A DNA stretch of 64,000 nucleotides from contig NZ_JALBWV010000011.1 in the NCBI RefSeq assembly GCF_022678645.1, forward strand, positions 115,458-179,457, given 5' to 3'. A model generated the notes under the pieces. That model saw only the letters and a program-made list of their open reading frames with translations. It was not told where the DNA came from and ran no database searches. This document shows positions 51,674 through 60,187 of the stretch, piece after piece. Both the position numbers and the translations under genes were made by a program. The stretch is from Saccharopolyspora soli. Lineage in GTDB: Bacteria; Actinomycetota; Actinomycetes; Mycobacteriales; Pseudonocardiaceae. How positions within the stretch are numbered: the first letter of the stretch is position 1; each line of letters opens with the position of its first letter.

Positions 51674-52879
51674 TCACCGCGGCCGTTGCTGGCCCGGATA
51701 CCACCAGTGCGGCGGAGGTTCCGCCCCGTCCCGGCCGGGGTCGGACGACGCGGAAAGGTCAGCGGGGAGGCCGTGTTCGGCGACCGTGCGGCTGATGTCC
51801 GATGGCGAGATGATCCCGACGAGGTGGTTGGCGGCGAAGACGAGCAGCCGTCCGTCGGTTGCCGCGTGCAGCCGGGGCAACACCGACGCCAACGGCTCGT
51901 CGGGGTCAGCAGTCGGAATGCGGTCCGCTGGCGTCGCGATCTCGCGCAGCGCAGTCGTCGCTCGCCGCTGCTGTGCGACGGCGCGCATGCCGCGGAGGGT
52001 GATCAGGCCCTCGACCGCTCCGGCGCGGTCCAGGATCGGGAAGCTCGCGTGGTGCCGGTGCAGCGCGACTTCCGGCAGGAACTGCTCGACGGTCAACTGC
52101 CCGTCGGCTGTCTCGACCGGGTGGGACATCACGTCGCGCACCCGAATGCCAGCCAGCGTCGCGCTTGTCCGGGCCTGCCGTTCCTCGGCGGCGGCGACGC
52201 TGACGATGAACAGCCCCAACAAGATCCACCACAGCCCCTCGGTGGACTGCCGGATCAACTGCACGAACCCGGCGAGCACCAGCAGGTAGCCGAGCCCGAG
52301 TCCGGCGCGTGCCGACCACACCGCCGCCTGGTACCGGTCGCCCCGCCAACGCCACAGCGCCGCGCGCAACACCCGGCCGCCGTCCAACGGCGCCGCGGGA
52401 AGCAGGTTGAACACCGCCAGCACCACGTTCAGCATCGCCAGGTAGACCAGCACCGCCACCACCAGCCCGCGAAGGCCCGCCAGATACGCGATCCAGGCGA
52501 GCGCTCCGAACAGCACGGCGAGCACGGCACTGGCCGCTGGTCCGACCACGGCGATGCGCAGGTCGGCTCCGGGGCTGCGCGCCTCGTCGCGCAGCCGCGC
52601 GACGCCGCCCAACAGCCACAGGGTGATGCCCTCGACGGCCACCCCGTTCCGGCGCGCCACTACGGCGTGTGCGAGTTCGTGCCCCAGCAGCGAACCCAGC
52701 AGGAGGACTGCGGCGGCCAGCCCGGCGAGCACGTAGCTGACCGGGGAATGTCCGGGGAACACCGCCGGAAGCTGGTAGCCCGCCAAGCCGACGGCGACCA
52801 CGACGACGATGCCCACCACGCTCCAGTGCATCCCGACCCGCACCCCGGCGATGCGGCCCAGCGGGACCGTTCCGTTCAT
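51674..52879 (-). CDS. Site-2 protease (M50) with two CBS domains, Rip3-like
   Basis: A 401-residue membrane protease. Zinc motif HELAH is at 67-71, and the third ligand is in AAPLDGGRVLRA. About six membrane helices run to residue 240. Two CBS modules follow (about 255-375): VRDVMSHPVETADGQLTVEQ and TALREIATPADRIPTADPDE. CBS modules bind adenyl nucleotides and may gate proteolysis. The substrate is likely an anti-sigma factor or another membrane regulator. It is divergent from the HdeD gene. Confidence 0.92.
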   Translation of the reverse strand: MNGTVPLGRIAGVRVGMHWSVVGIVVVVAVGLAGYQLPAVFPGHSPVSYVLAGLAAAVLLLGSLLGHELAHAVVARRNGVAVEGITLWLLGGVARLRDEARSPGADLRIAVVGPAASAVLAVLFGALAWIAYLAGLRGLVVAVLVYLAMLNVVLAVFNLLPAAPLDGGRVLRAALWRWRGDRYQAAVWSARAGLGLGYLLVLAGFVQLIRQSTEGLWWILLGLFIVSVAAAEERQARTSATLAGIRVRDVMSHPVETADGQLTVEQFLPEVALHRHHASFPILDRAGAVEGLITLRGMRAVAQQRRATTALREIATPADRIPTADPDEPLASVLPRLHAATDGRLLVFAANHLVGIISPSDISRTVAEHGLPADLSASSDPGRDGAEPPPHWWYPGQQRPR

Positions 52880-53081
52880 GGCCGCGCTCCCAACCCGCAA
52901 GGTGGTCCAGCCCGAACTCCAGTGTGCCCGACCCCGCCACGTTCGGGTGGGAGTCATCCCTCATCAGGGTGGCTGGCGGGCACAGAGGTCGTTCGACTCT
53001 GGGGGAGACGTCGTGGCGGCTCGCACGCTGAGGATGTCGGGCCGCCATTGGCTTATTTCGACGTGTCCATGCGAGGCGATC

Positions 53082-53687
53082 ATGTCCACTGCACCGGAAC
53101 AGGCCACCGCGGCTTCCGCCGAACCGCTCGCCAAGCTCGGGCGGTCTTGGGGATGGCTGCTGGCGTTCGGAATCCTGACCCTGCTCGCCGGTGTCCTGGC
53201 GCTGGTTTGGCCGGGGCCAGCCGTCCTGACGTTGGCGATCATCTTCGGCGCCCAACTGTTCGTGGCCGGGATCTTCTGGTTCGTCCGGGCCGTGAGCTCG
53301 CACCAGGAAGGCGGCTTGGTGCAGGTGCTGCTGGCCGTGCTGGCCATCGTCGCCGGTGTCGTGGTGCTGCGGTCGCCGGTGGCGACCGTGCTGCTCTTCC
53401 CGCTGGTGCTGGGCCTGTTCTGGATGGTCAGCGGGCTCATCGAAACGTTCCACTCCATCGTCCGCGCGCAGGTTCCGGCGCGCGGCTGGGCGATCGTGTC
53501 CGGGGTGCTCAGCGTGCTCGCCGGAATCGCGCTGCTGGTCTACCCGGGGCTCGGCCTGGTGGTCCTGACCTACGTCCTCGGCATCTGGCTGGTGGTCTAC
53601 GGGGCGATCGCGGCGATCCGGGCCATCCAGATGCGCCCGCGTGCTGCCGCGGTCACCGCCGCACACGCGGGTCCGGCACCGGCCTAA
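53082..53687 (+). CDS. HdeD-family membrane protein
   Basis: 201 residues with six membrane helices in three hairpins: GWLLAFGILTLLAGVLALVWP, FGAQLFVAGIFWFV and AIVSGVLSVLAGIALLVYP. This is the DUF308/HdeD pattern, linked to acid resistance in E. coli. The ATG at 53082 is preceded by GAGGCG. It is followed 13 bases later by the LapA-like gene, so the two are cotranscribed. Confidence 0.9.
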   Translation: MSTAPEQATAASAEPLAKLGRSWGWLLAFGILTLLAGVLALVWPGPAVLTLAIIFGAQLFVAGIFWFVRAVSSHQEGGLVQVLLAVLAIVAGVVVLRSPVATVLLFPLVLGLFWMVSGLIETFHSIVRAQVPARGWAIVSGVLSVLAGIALLVYPGLGLVVLTYVLGIWLVVYGAIAAIRAIQMRPRAAAVTAAHAGPAPA

Positions 53688-53700
53688 CTGGAGCGAAGTC

Positions 53701-53940
53701 ATGGGCGTTCCGAAGCACGAGCCGTCACCTGTCACGCCGCGCCGCCACCGGGTGTCGCCACGGGCTGTCACCGGGTTGGTCCTGGCGGTTCTGGCCGTGG
53801 TGCTCGCGGTCGAAAACCGGCAGCTGGTCGACATCAGGGTGTTCGTCCCGATGGTGACGATGCCACTGTGGACAGCGTTGGCCGTGCTGCTGATCGTCGG
53901 CGTTGTCATCGGATTCCTGGTCGCGCGGCCTCGAAAGTGA
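53701..53940 (+). CDS. LapA/DUF1049-like small membrane protein
   Basis: 79 residues. Two helices (about 22-38 and 52-72) flank VENRQLVDIRVFVPMVTMPLW. The pattern NxxxVxlxfxxxxxxxPL is that of LapA-domain proteins. It ends in a basic tail (ARPRK). Role unknown; cotranscribed with HdeD. Confidence 0.85.
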   Translation: MGVPKHEPSPVTPRRHRVSPRAVTGLVLAVLAVVLAVENRQLVDIRVFVPMVTMPLWTALAVLLIVGVVIGFLVARPRK

Positions 53941-54102
53941 GCACGCCGCCGCACCTCGACGTCCAAGCCGGCGGCGGCTTTCACCGTGCGGCTGCCGACC
54001 AGTTGAGGCGGGGCGCGTCAGGTCTCACCATGTGAACGGTCTCGACGCTCCGCGTCGGATCGGAGACGCTGAGTGACGATGCCGTCTGGTCGAGGAGACA
54101 GG

Positions 54103-55524
54103 ATGAGTTCTCCAGTCGAGCACGCGCCCGACCCCACCTTCTACCGCAGTCCGAGCGACGCCGTCGCCGCGCCCGCGGAACGGCTGGCCTACGTCGTCGC
54201 CTTCGACCGCACCGCCGAGCACCCGGACGCGCTGGCCGTTGTGGACACGGATCCGGAGTCCGCGAGCTTCGCCGAGGTGGTCGGCTGGGCCGACCTGCCG
54301 ACCCGCGGCGACGAACTGCACCACTTCGGCTGGAACGCGTGCAGCAGCGCCTTCGCGCACGCCGGTCACCACACCGCTGGCCTGCAGCGCCGCTACCTGC
54401 TGCTGCCCGGCTTGCGGTCGTCGAACGTGCACGTCTACGACACCCACCCCGACCCCCGCCAGCCACAGTTGCTGAGGACCATCACGGCTGCCGAACTCGC
54501 GGCGAAGGCGGGCTATTCCCGGCCGCACACGCTGCACTGCGGGCCGGACGGGATCTACCTGTCCTGCCTCGGTGCGGCCGACGGCGACGACGGTCCAGGC
54601 GGCATCGCGGTGCTCGACCACGACACGTTCGACGTCGTGCGCGCGTGGGAAACCGACCGCGGACCCCAGCACCTGGCCTACGACGCGTGGTGGCACCTCA
54701 ACCAGAACACCTTGATCACCAGCGAGTGGGGCACTCCGTCGATGGTGGAGAACGGGATCAACCCGGAACTGCTGCTGGGCAACGAATACGGCCACGCACT
54801 GCACTTCTGGGACCTGGCGCGGGGCCGCCACCTCCAGCGCGTGGACCTCGGCGCGCAGCACCAGATGGTGCTCGAACTCCGCCCCTCGCACGATCCCGAC
54901 GCCACCTGGGGTTTCGTCGGCGTCGTCGTCAGCACCGAGGACCTGTCGGCGTCGGTCTGGCGTTGGCACCGGGAACGCGGGAGCTGGCAGGCGGACAAGG
55001 TGATCACGATTCCGGCGGAACCGGCGCCCGTGGACCAGTTGCCACCCGCACTGCAACCGTTCGGCGCGGTGCCGCCCCTGGTGACCGACATCAACCTGTC
55101 CGTGGACGACCGGTTCCTGTACGTCTCGTGCTGGGGCACCGGTGAGCTGAAGCAGTTCGACGTCAGCGACCCGGCGCAGCCGCGCGAGACCGGATCGGTG
55201 CGGCTCGGCGGCATCACCGGACGCGTCGCCCACCCAGCCGCACCGACCGAGCCGTTGTCCGGTGGGCCGCAGATGGTCGAGGTCAGCCGCGACGGTCGGC
55301 GCATCTACCTGACCAACTCGCTCTACGGCGCTTGGGACGACCAGTTCTACCCGGACGGCGTCGGCGCCTGGTTCGCCAAGCTCGACACCGATCCGGACGC
55401 CGGTGGTGGGCTGGCGGTCGATGAGCGGTTCTTCCCGCACGGCGAGCAGTTCCGCGGTCTGCGGGTCCACCAGGTCCGGCTGGAAGGCGGCGACGCCTCC
55501 TCGGACTCGTACTGCTATCCGTGA
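54103..55524 (+). CDS. Selenium-binding protein SBP56 / methanethiol oxidase family
   Basis: A 473-residue seven-bladed propeller. SBP56 marks include DELHHFGWNACSSAF, RPHTLHCGPDGIYLSCLGA, SEWGTPSMVENGINPELLLGNEYGH and FLYVSCWGTGELKQFDVSDP. Family members oxidise methanethiol to formaldehyde, sulfide and peroxide. The Cys that binds selenium in mammalian SBP1 is replaced (SASFAEV here), and the CSSC-like pair is reduced to CSSA. The ATG at 54103 follows GAGGAGA. It lies 50 bases before a DsbA-like gene, hinting at thiol metabolism. Confidence 0.9.
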   Translation: MSSPVEHAPDPTFYRSPSDAVAAPAERLAYVVAFDRTAEHPDALAVVDTDPESASFAEVVGWADLPTRGDELHHFGWNACSSAFAHAGHHTAGLQRRYLLLPGLRSSNVHVYDTHPDPRQPQLLRTITAAELAAKAGYSRPHTLHCGPDGIYLSCLGAADGDDGPGGIAVLDHDTFDVVRAWETDRGPQHLAYDAWWHLNQNTLITSEWGTPSMVENGINPELLLGNEYGHALHFWDLARGRHLQRVDLGAQHQMVLELRPSHDPDATWGFVGVVVSTEDLSASVWRWHRERGSWQADKVITIPAEPAPVDQLPPALQPFGAVPPLVTDINLSVDDRFLYVSCWGTGELKQFDVSDPAQPRETGSVRLGGITGRVAHPAAPTEPLSGGPQMVEVSRDGRRIYLTNSLYGAWDDQFYPDGVGAWFAKLDTDPDAGGGLAVDERFFPHGEQFRGLRVHQVRLEGGDASSDSYCYP

Positions 55525-55573
55525 CCCGGCCCGCGCCGGGAACAACCACACCGGACGAGGATGTTGACCCACC

Positions 55574-56182
55574 ATGACCTCCACATTCGCTGTCACTTGG
55601 GACTACCGGTGCCCGTTCGCCCGCAACGCGCACGAGCACCTGCTCACCGGGCTGGCCGCGGGCGCGGACTGGCAGGTCCGGTACCTGCCGTTCTCCCTCG
55701 GCCAGGCGCACGTCGAAGAGGGCCAGCCGAGCGTCTGGGAGAAGCCGGAGCAGGACACCGGGATCGTCGCGCTGCAAGTCGGCGTCATCGTTCGAGACGA
55801 GTTCCCGGAGCAGTTCCCGGCGGTGCACCGCGGCCTGTTCGCGGCACGCCACGACGCGGGATTGCACCTGGAGGATCGCGCGCTGCTCGAACGCGTCCTC
55901 GTCGACCACGACATTCCCGTCGACGCGGTGTTCGCGCGCATCGACGACGGTGCCGCGCTGGAGCAGGTGCGGGCCGAGCACGAGCAGTTCGTGGCCTCGC
56001 ACAACGTTTGGGGTGTGCCGACGTTCATCGCCGACGATCAGGCGGTGTTCGTCCGGCTGATGAACCGCGCACCGCTGGGGGCCGATCCGGCGCCGTCCAT
56101 CCAGGCCATCGAGCGCGTGGTGGACCTGCTGACCGGGTGGACCGACCTCAACGAGTTCAAGCACACCTCCATCCCACGCTGA
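55574..56182 (+). CDS. DsbA-family thioredoxin-fold protein
   Basis: 202 residues. The thioredoxin fold opens with FAVTWDYRCPFARNAHEHL and ends with NVWGVPTFIADD, carrying the cis-Pro. The active site has only one Cys (RCPFA, not CxxC), so it is not a standard disulfide oxidase. It resembles mycothiol-dependent or HCCA-isomerase-like DsbA enzymes. There is no signal peptide, so it is cytoplasmic. Confidence 0.82.
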   Translation: MTSTFAVTWDYRCPFARNAHEHLLTGLAAGADWQVRYLPFSLGQAHVEEGQPSVWEKPEQDTGIVALQVGVIVRDEFPEQFPAVHRGLFAARHDAGLHLEDRALLERVLVDHDIPVDAVFARIDDGAALEQVRAEHEQFVASHNVWGVPTFIADDQAVFVRLMNRAPLGADPAPSIQAIERVVDLLTGWTDLNEFKHTSIPR

Positions 56183-56187
56183 CACCT

Positions 56188-56202
56188 AGTCCACAGTGGA
56201 CT
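56188..56202. repeat. Perfect palindrome AGTCCACAGTGGACT after the DsbA-like gene
   Basis: A 15-base palindrome six bases beyond the stop codon; compare 10640-10650 and 59681-59691. Confidence 0.45.
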
Positions 56203-56283
56203 GACGACGCGGCGCCCGCGTGCCGGTGGCGACGCGGATTGCAGGCGGCTGGTCGCGCGGTCGCGTCGACGTAGCTCCCGCGC

Positions 56284-56301
56284 CGATTTCGCGCGAAATC
56301 G
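56284..56301. repeat. Perfect 18-base dispersed palindrome
   Basis: CGATTTCGCGCGAAATCG, identical to 25913-25930. It lies in the gap between the DsbA-like and TetR genes. Confidence 0.8.
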
Positions 56302-56413
56302 CACGCGCTTCCCGCGGCCTCGTCGATCAGCGGGCGGATTCGCGGTGAACGTGGTTTCCGATTGAGTCCGATCGCCAGCGCGGCATCGTGCGCTCCCCGC
56401 ACTGGTCTACCGA

Positions 56414-56459
56414 CTACACATGCGTGTAGCATCCTTTCCGTACGTGTAGCCAGCTGTAC
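56414..56459. promoter_or_regulatory. Probable TetR operator pair upstream of the ABC exporter operon
   Basis: CTACACATGCGTGTAG (56414-56429) has perfect six-base arms. Ten bases on is the related half-site pair GTACGTGTAG and CTGTAC (56440-56459). Both lie within 60 bases of the TetR start, so autoregulation is likely. Confidence 0.55.
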
Positions 56460-56474
56460 GGGTGGATAGGGCTG

Positions 56475-57161
56475 ATGGCTGTGGTCGCACCTGACCCGGA
56501 AGACCTCACCGCGCGCGCTCGAATCCGGGACGCAGCTCTGCGGCACTTCGGTGAGCACGGGTTCGAGCGGGCGACGATCCGCGGGATCGCCGAGACCGCT
56601 GGCGTGTCCTCGGGGCTGGTTCGCCACCACTTCGGTTCCAAGCAAGCATTGCGCGAGGCGTGCGACGACCACCTGGTCAAGGTGCTGCGTCGGCTCAACG
56701 AGCAGGTCCGGGCCGACCCCACTCCTGGCGATGTGAACTACGTGGCGGTCGCCCGCTCGACATTGGGGCCCTACCAGCGGTATCTGGCACGCGCCCTGGC
56801 TGACGGCTCGGCGGCGGCGCTGTTCGACGAGGTCGTCGTGCTGGGGGAGCGGTGGCTCGCCGACGCCGACAAGAGCCGCCCCGACCCTCCTGATGTCGAC
56901 CTCAAGACGCGGGCGACGGTGATCACCGCGATGGCGCTGTCGATCACGGTCCTGCACCAGCACGTGTCCCGCGGGATGGGCGTCGAACTGTTCAGCCCCG
57001 AAGGCGACCAACTGCTCGCCCGGACGCTGATCGACATCTACTCGCATCCGATGCTCAGCCTTGCCGACGCCGCTTCGACCCGCGCCGCCCTCGACAAGAT
57101 CCAGCACGACGCGACTCGAGCGGATCCACTGCACCAACATGAGGAGCACCACGATGACTGA
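56475..57161 (+). CDS. TetR-family regulator of the ABC exporter
   Basis: 228 residues. The N-terminal helix-turn-helix region has [20 protein letters not shown], then [20 protein letters not shown]. The C-terminal ligand domain is unclassified. The tail is His-rich (HQHEEHHDD). Its end overlaps the ATPase gene by eight bases, so it is part of the same transcript. Palindromic sites upstream suggest self-repression relieved by an exported drug-like compound. Confidence 0.93.
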   Translation: MAVVAPDPEDLTARARIRDAALRHFGEHGFERATIRGIAETAGVSSGLVRHHFGSKQALREACDDHLVKVLRRLNEQVRADPTPGDVNYVAVARSTLGPYQRYLARALADGSAAALFDEVVVLGERWLADADKSRPDPPDVDLKTRATVITAMALSITVLHQHVSRGMGVELFSPEGDQLLARTLIDIYSHPMLSLADAASTRAALDKIQHDATRADPLHQHEEHHDD

Positions 57162-58071
57162 CGCCATTTCGGTGGCTGGGCTGGTCAAGACCTTTGGCTC
57201 GACCCGAGCGCTGAACGGGCTCGATCTCGCCGTGCGCACCGGCGAGGTGCACGGCTTCCTGGGACCCAACGGCGCGGGGAAGAGCACCACGATCCGCGTC
57301 CTGCTCGGTCTGATGCGCGCGGACGCGGGTAGCGCTCGGCTGCTCGGCGGCGATCCGTGGCGGGATGCCACCGCGCTGCACCGCCGACTGGCCTACGTGC
57401 CGGGCGACGTCACGCTCTGGCCCAACCTCTCCGGTGGCGAGGTGATCGACCTGCTCGGCCGCCTTCGCGGCGGGTTGGACCGGCGGCGCCGCGCCGACCT
57501 GCTGGCGCGCTTCGACCTCGATCCCCGCAAGAAGGGCCGCACCTACTCCAAGGGCAACCGGCAGAAGGTGGCCCTGGTCGCGGCGCTGGCCTCGGAGGTC
57601 GAACTGCTGGTCCTCGACGAACCGACTTCCGGCCTGGACCCGCTGATGGAGGAGGTGTTCCGCGAGACGATCCGCGAGGAACAGCGGCGCGGCGACCGCA
57701 CCGTGCTGCTTTCCAGCCACATCCTGGCCGAGGTCGAGGCGCTGTGCGACCGGCTCACCATCATCCGCGACGGCCGGGCCGTCGAAACCGGCACCCTCGC
57801 GGACCTGAGGCACCTCACCCGCACCTCGATCCAGGCCGAGCTGGACGGCCCGCCGGACGGGCTGGCCGACCTGCCCGGCGTGCACGACCTCAGCGCCGAG
57901 AACGGCCGGGTGCGCTTCGACGTCGACACCGCCGCGTTGGACACGGCGCTGCGCCACCTCACCGCGGTGGGCGTGCGCAGCCTCGTCAGCCAGCCACCCA
58001 CGCTGGAGGAACTGTTCCTGCGGCACTACGAGCGGACCGGCACGACGCGGCATGCGGGGGTGGCGCGATGA
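57154..58071 (+). CDS. ABC transporter ATP-binding protein (drug exporter type)
   Basis: 305 residues. Walker [11 protein letters not shown]-loop region, signature [11 protein letters not shown], Walker [14 protein letters not shown] and the switch His in [11 protein letters not shown] are all present. It falls with the polyketide/drug exporter ATPases that pair with a single large permease. GAGGAGC precedes the ATG at 57154. The stop overlaps the permease start by four bases. Confidence 0.95.
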   Translation: MTDAISVAGLVKTFGSTRALNGLDLAVRTGEVHGFLGPNGAGKSTTIRVLLGLMRADAGSARLLGGDPWRDATALHRRLAYVPGDVTLWPNLSGGEVIDLLGRLRGGLDRRRRADLLARFDLDPRKKGRTYSKGNRQKVALVAALASEVELLVLDEPTSGLDPLMEEVFRETIREEQRRGDRTVLLSSHILAEVEALCDRLTIIRDGRAVETGTLADLRHLTRTSIQAELDGPPDGLADLPGVHDLSAENGRVRFDVDTAALDTALRHLTAVGVRSLVSQPPTLEELFLRHYERTGTTRHAGVAR

Positions 58072-59678
58072 GCGAGCTCACCGGCACCGGGAAGCTTATT
58101 CGGCTCGCGCTGCGGCGTGATCGCATGTTGCTGCCGATCTGGGTGCTCTTCCCCGTTGTGGTCCCAGTGGTTTTCGTCGCCGCTTTCAACGGTGCGTACC
58201 CGACCCCGCAGGCGTTGCAGGAGTACGCGGAAACCAGCGCCCACAATGCCGCTTTCACCGTGATGTACGGCGCGCTGCACGGGGGGAGTCTCGGCCAGCT
58301 GATCGCCTGGCGCTCCGGGTTCGTCCCGGTGATCGTCGGACTGCTCAGCGTCCTCACGGTCATCCGGCACACCCGTGCTGAAGAAGAAGCGGGTCGTCGC
58401 GAACTGATCGGTTCGACCGCGGCCGGGCGGCACGCGGGCCTGGCGGCTGCTCTGATCGTCACCGGCGGGGCCGATCTGGTCATGGGCGTGCTGTCGGCGT
58501 TGGCGTTGATCGGCCAGGGCCTGCCCGCAGCCGGTTCGCTGGCGTACGGAATCGGACTCGTGGTGACAGGCTGGGTCTTCACCGCGACCGGTGCGGTCGT
58601 CGCCCAGCTGACCACTGGCGCCGGGAGCGCTCGCGGTCTGGGCAGCGTGGTCCTGGGTGTCGCGTTCCTGTTGCGCGGTATCGGTGATGTCAGTGCGTCC
58701 GGCGGTGGGGGATTGGGCTGGGTCTCCTGGCTGTCGCCGATCGGTTGGGCGGGCCAGCTCCGGCCGTTCAGCGGCGAGCGCTGGTGGGTCCTCGGGCTGG
58801 CGGTCAGCGCGGTCGTCGCGCTCACCGCAGCGGCGGTCGCGCTCTCCGAGCGGCGGGACGTCGGCAGTGGCCTGTTTCACTCCCGTTCCGGTGTTGCTGA
58901 GGCAGCGCCGGGATTGCGCACCCCGCTGGCGCTTGCCTGGCGGCTGCACCGCGACTCGCTGGTGGCCCGCGCGGTGGGCTTCGCCGTGGTCGGTCTCTGC
59001 CTCGGTGGCATCGCGACGAGCATCGGCGAGCTGATGAACAACAGCACCCCGGCGGCGCGCGAAGTCCTGGCCAGGCTGGGCGGTCCGGGCACCGTCGTCG
59101 ATCAGTACTTCGTGGGTGTCATGACCATGATCGGCGTGGCCTGCGCAGCGTTCGGCATCCAGGCCGCGCTCCGGCTCCGCGCCGAGGAGAGCGGCGGCCG
59201 GGCCGAGCCACTGCTGGCCGCGCCGGTCGACAGACTGCGCTGGGCGAGCGGCCACTTCGCCTTCGCGCTGCTCGGTTCGGCTCTCTGGCTGGCCGTGTTC
59301 GGCTTGGCCGCCGGTCTCGCACATGGGCTGAACACCAGTCATATCGGCCGGGAACTGCCCCGCGTGCTGGGTGCGGCGGTCGTGCAACTGCCTGCGGTGT
59401 GGGTGTTCGTCGGGCTGGCGTTCGCGCTGTTCGGCCTGTTGCCCCGGCTCGCCGCAGGCGCGTTCGCCGTGCTCATGGTGAGCCTGCTGCTCGGCTGGTT
59501 GGGCGGGGAACTCCAGCTGAGCCAGTGGGTGCTCGACCTGTCGGTGTTCAACCACATCCCGCAGCTTCCCGGTGGCGACGTGGCCGTGCTGCCGCTGGTC
59601 GTGCTCACCGCGATCGCGGCGGCGCTGACCGTGCTCGGCCTGCTCGGTCTGCGCCGCCGGGACGTGCCAGCTGGCTGA
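58068..59678 (+). CDS. ABC exporter permease (putative polyketide antibiotic exporter family)
   Basis: 536 residues with about 12 membrane helices in two homologous halves. It shows [22 protein letters not shown] and, in the second half, [24 protein letters not shown]. The duplicated RAEEExGRxExL motif is typical of the COG3559 exporters. Together with the ATPase it should pump a hydrophobic drug or lipid out of the cell. No biosynthetic genes lie nearby, so a resistance role is likely. Confidence 0.93.
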   Translation: MSELTGTGKLIRLALRRDRMLLPIWVLFPVVVPVVFVAAFNGAYPTPQALQEYAETSAHNAAFTVMYGALHGGSLGQLIAWRSGFVPVIVGLLSVLTVIRHTRAEEEAGRRELIGSTAAGRHAGLAAALIVTGGADLVMGVLSALALIGQGLPAAGSLAYGIGLVVTGWVFTATGAVVAQLTTGAGSARGLGSVVLGVAFLLRGIGDVSASGGGGLGWVSWLSPIGWAGQLRPFSGERWWVLGLAVSAVVALTAAAVALSERRDVGSGLFHSRSGVAEAAPGLRTPLALAWRLHRDSLVARAVGFAVVGLCLGGIATSIGELMNNSTPAAREVLARLGGPGTVVDQYFVGVMTMIGVACAAFGIQAALRLRAEESGGRAEPLLAAPVDRLRWASGHFAFALLGSALWLAVFGLAAGLAHGLNTSHIGRELPRVLGAAVVQLPAVWVFVGLAFALFGLLPRLAAGAFAVLMVSLLLGWLGGELQLSQWVLDLSVFNHIPQLPGGDVAVLPLVVLTAIAAALTVLGLLGLRRRDVPAG

Positions 59679-59680
59679 AG

Positions 59681-59691
59681 TCCATTGTGGA
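59681..59691. repeat. Palindrome TCCATTGTGGA after the permease gene
   Basis: An 11-base near-palindrome two bases past the stop codon; third case of a TCCA-N3-TGGA element directly after a gene. Confidence 0.35.
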
Positions 59692-59900
59692 GCGACGGGC
59701 TGTCAATGCTTTCCGCCGAGCATCAACTGTCCACATGGGACACAACCCACGTGGCCGCCGGAGTTCCGCACTGCTTCCGCAACGCCTCCGACACCGAGCC
59801 GATGCGCATCCTGTGGACCTACGCCTCGGTTGACGCGACCCGCACCATCGTCGAATCCGGCGTCACGTCCCGCGTCGACGCCGAGCACGGCCGCCGCTGA
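59685..59900 (+). pseudogene. 5'-truncated cupin-domain protein
   Basis: About 71 codons. The frame reads THVAAGVPHCFRNASDTEP, then MRILWTYASVDATRTIVESG, which is the second half of a small cupin: the conserved PxGxPHxFRNxxD strand and the closing strand. The first motif, GxxxxHxH, and the preceding strands are missing. No ribosome-binding site precedes any start. The dyad TGTCCACATGGGACA (59728-59742) lies inside. It is probably decayed. Confidence 0.6.
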
Positions 59901-60187
59901 GCCTCCGCCCCCGCTGCGGCATAGCTTGGCTTCGAGTTCAGCTGCACCACGGCCGTACGCAACACGCGCGTAATCCATTCGGATGAATCTTGCCGGGACG
60001 GAGTACGAGCGGCACGGGCAGGCGCTGCCGGATGCGCCAAGCAAGATCCATTCTCGTCGGGAGCTCACAGCCTCCCGCAGGGCTGACTGAAGCAGTGCCG
60101 CATGCCTGTCCGGACGCTCCTCGTCGGTGGCCAGAACGGCATCAGGCACGGAATCTCCCTGCTCTGAAATGCTATGGAAGGAAAGAA
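59901..60187. other. Intergenic region before the PHP hydrolase gene
   Basis: 287 bases without a gene. GGAAGGAAAG just before 60188 is the ribosome-binding site. No terminator or operator was recognised. Confidence 0.4.

Noticed and set aside
41938..53082. DosR/DevR boxes (TTSGGGACT...AGTCCC) upstream of the Acg, Hsp20, M50 and HdeD genes
   Set aside because: I looked for the consensus in each upstream region and found no convincing match, only weak GGG/CCC dyads.
57154..59678. Secondary-metabolite gene cluster around the polyketide-exporter-like ABC genes
   Set aside because: No biosynthetic enzyme (PKS, NRPS, terpene or RiPP) is nearby. The exporter with its TetR regulator is more likely a resistance unit.
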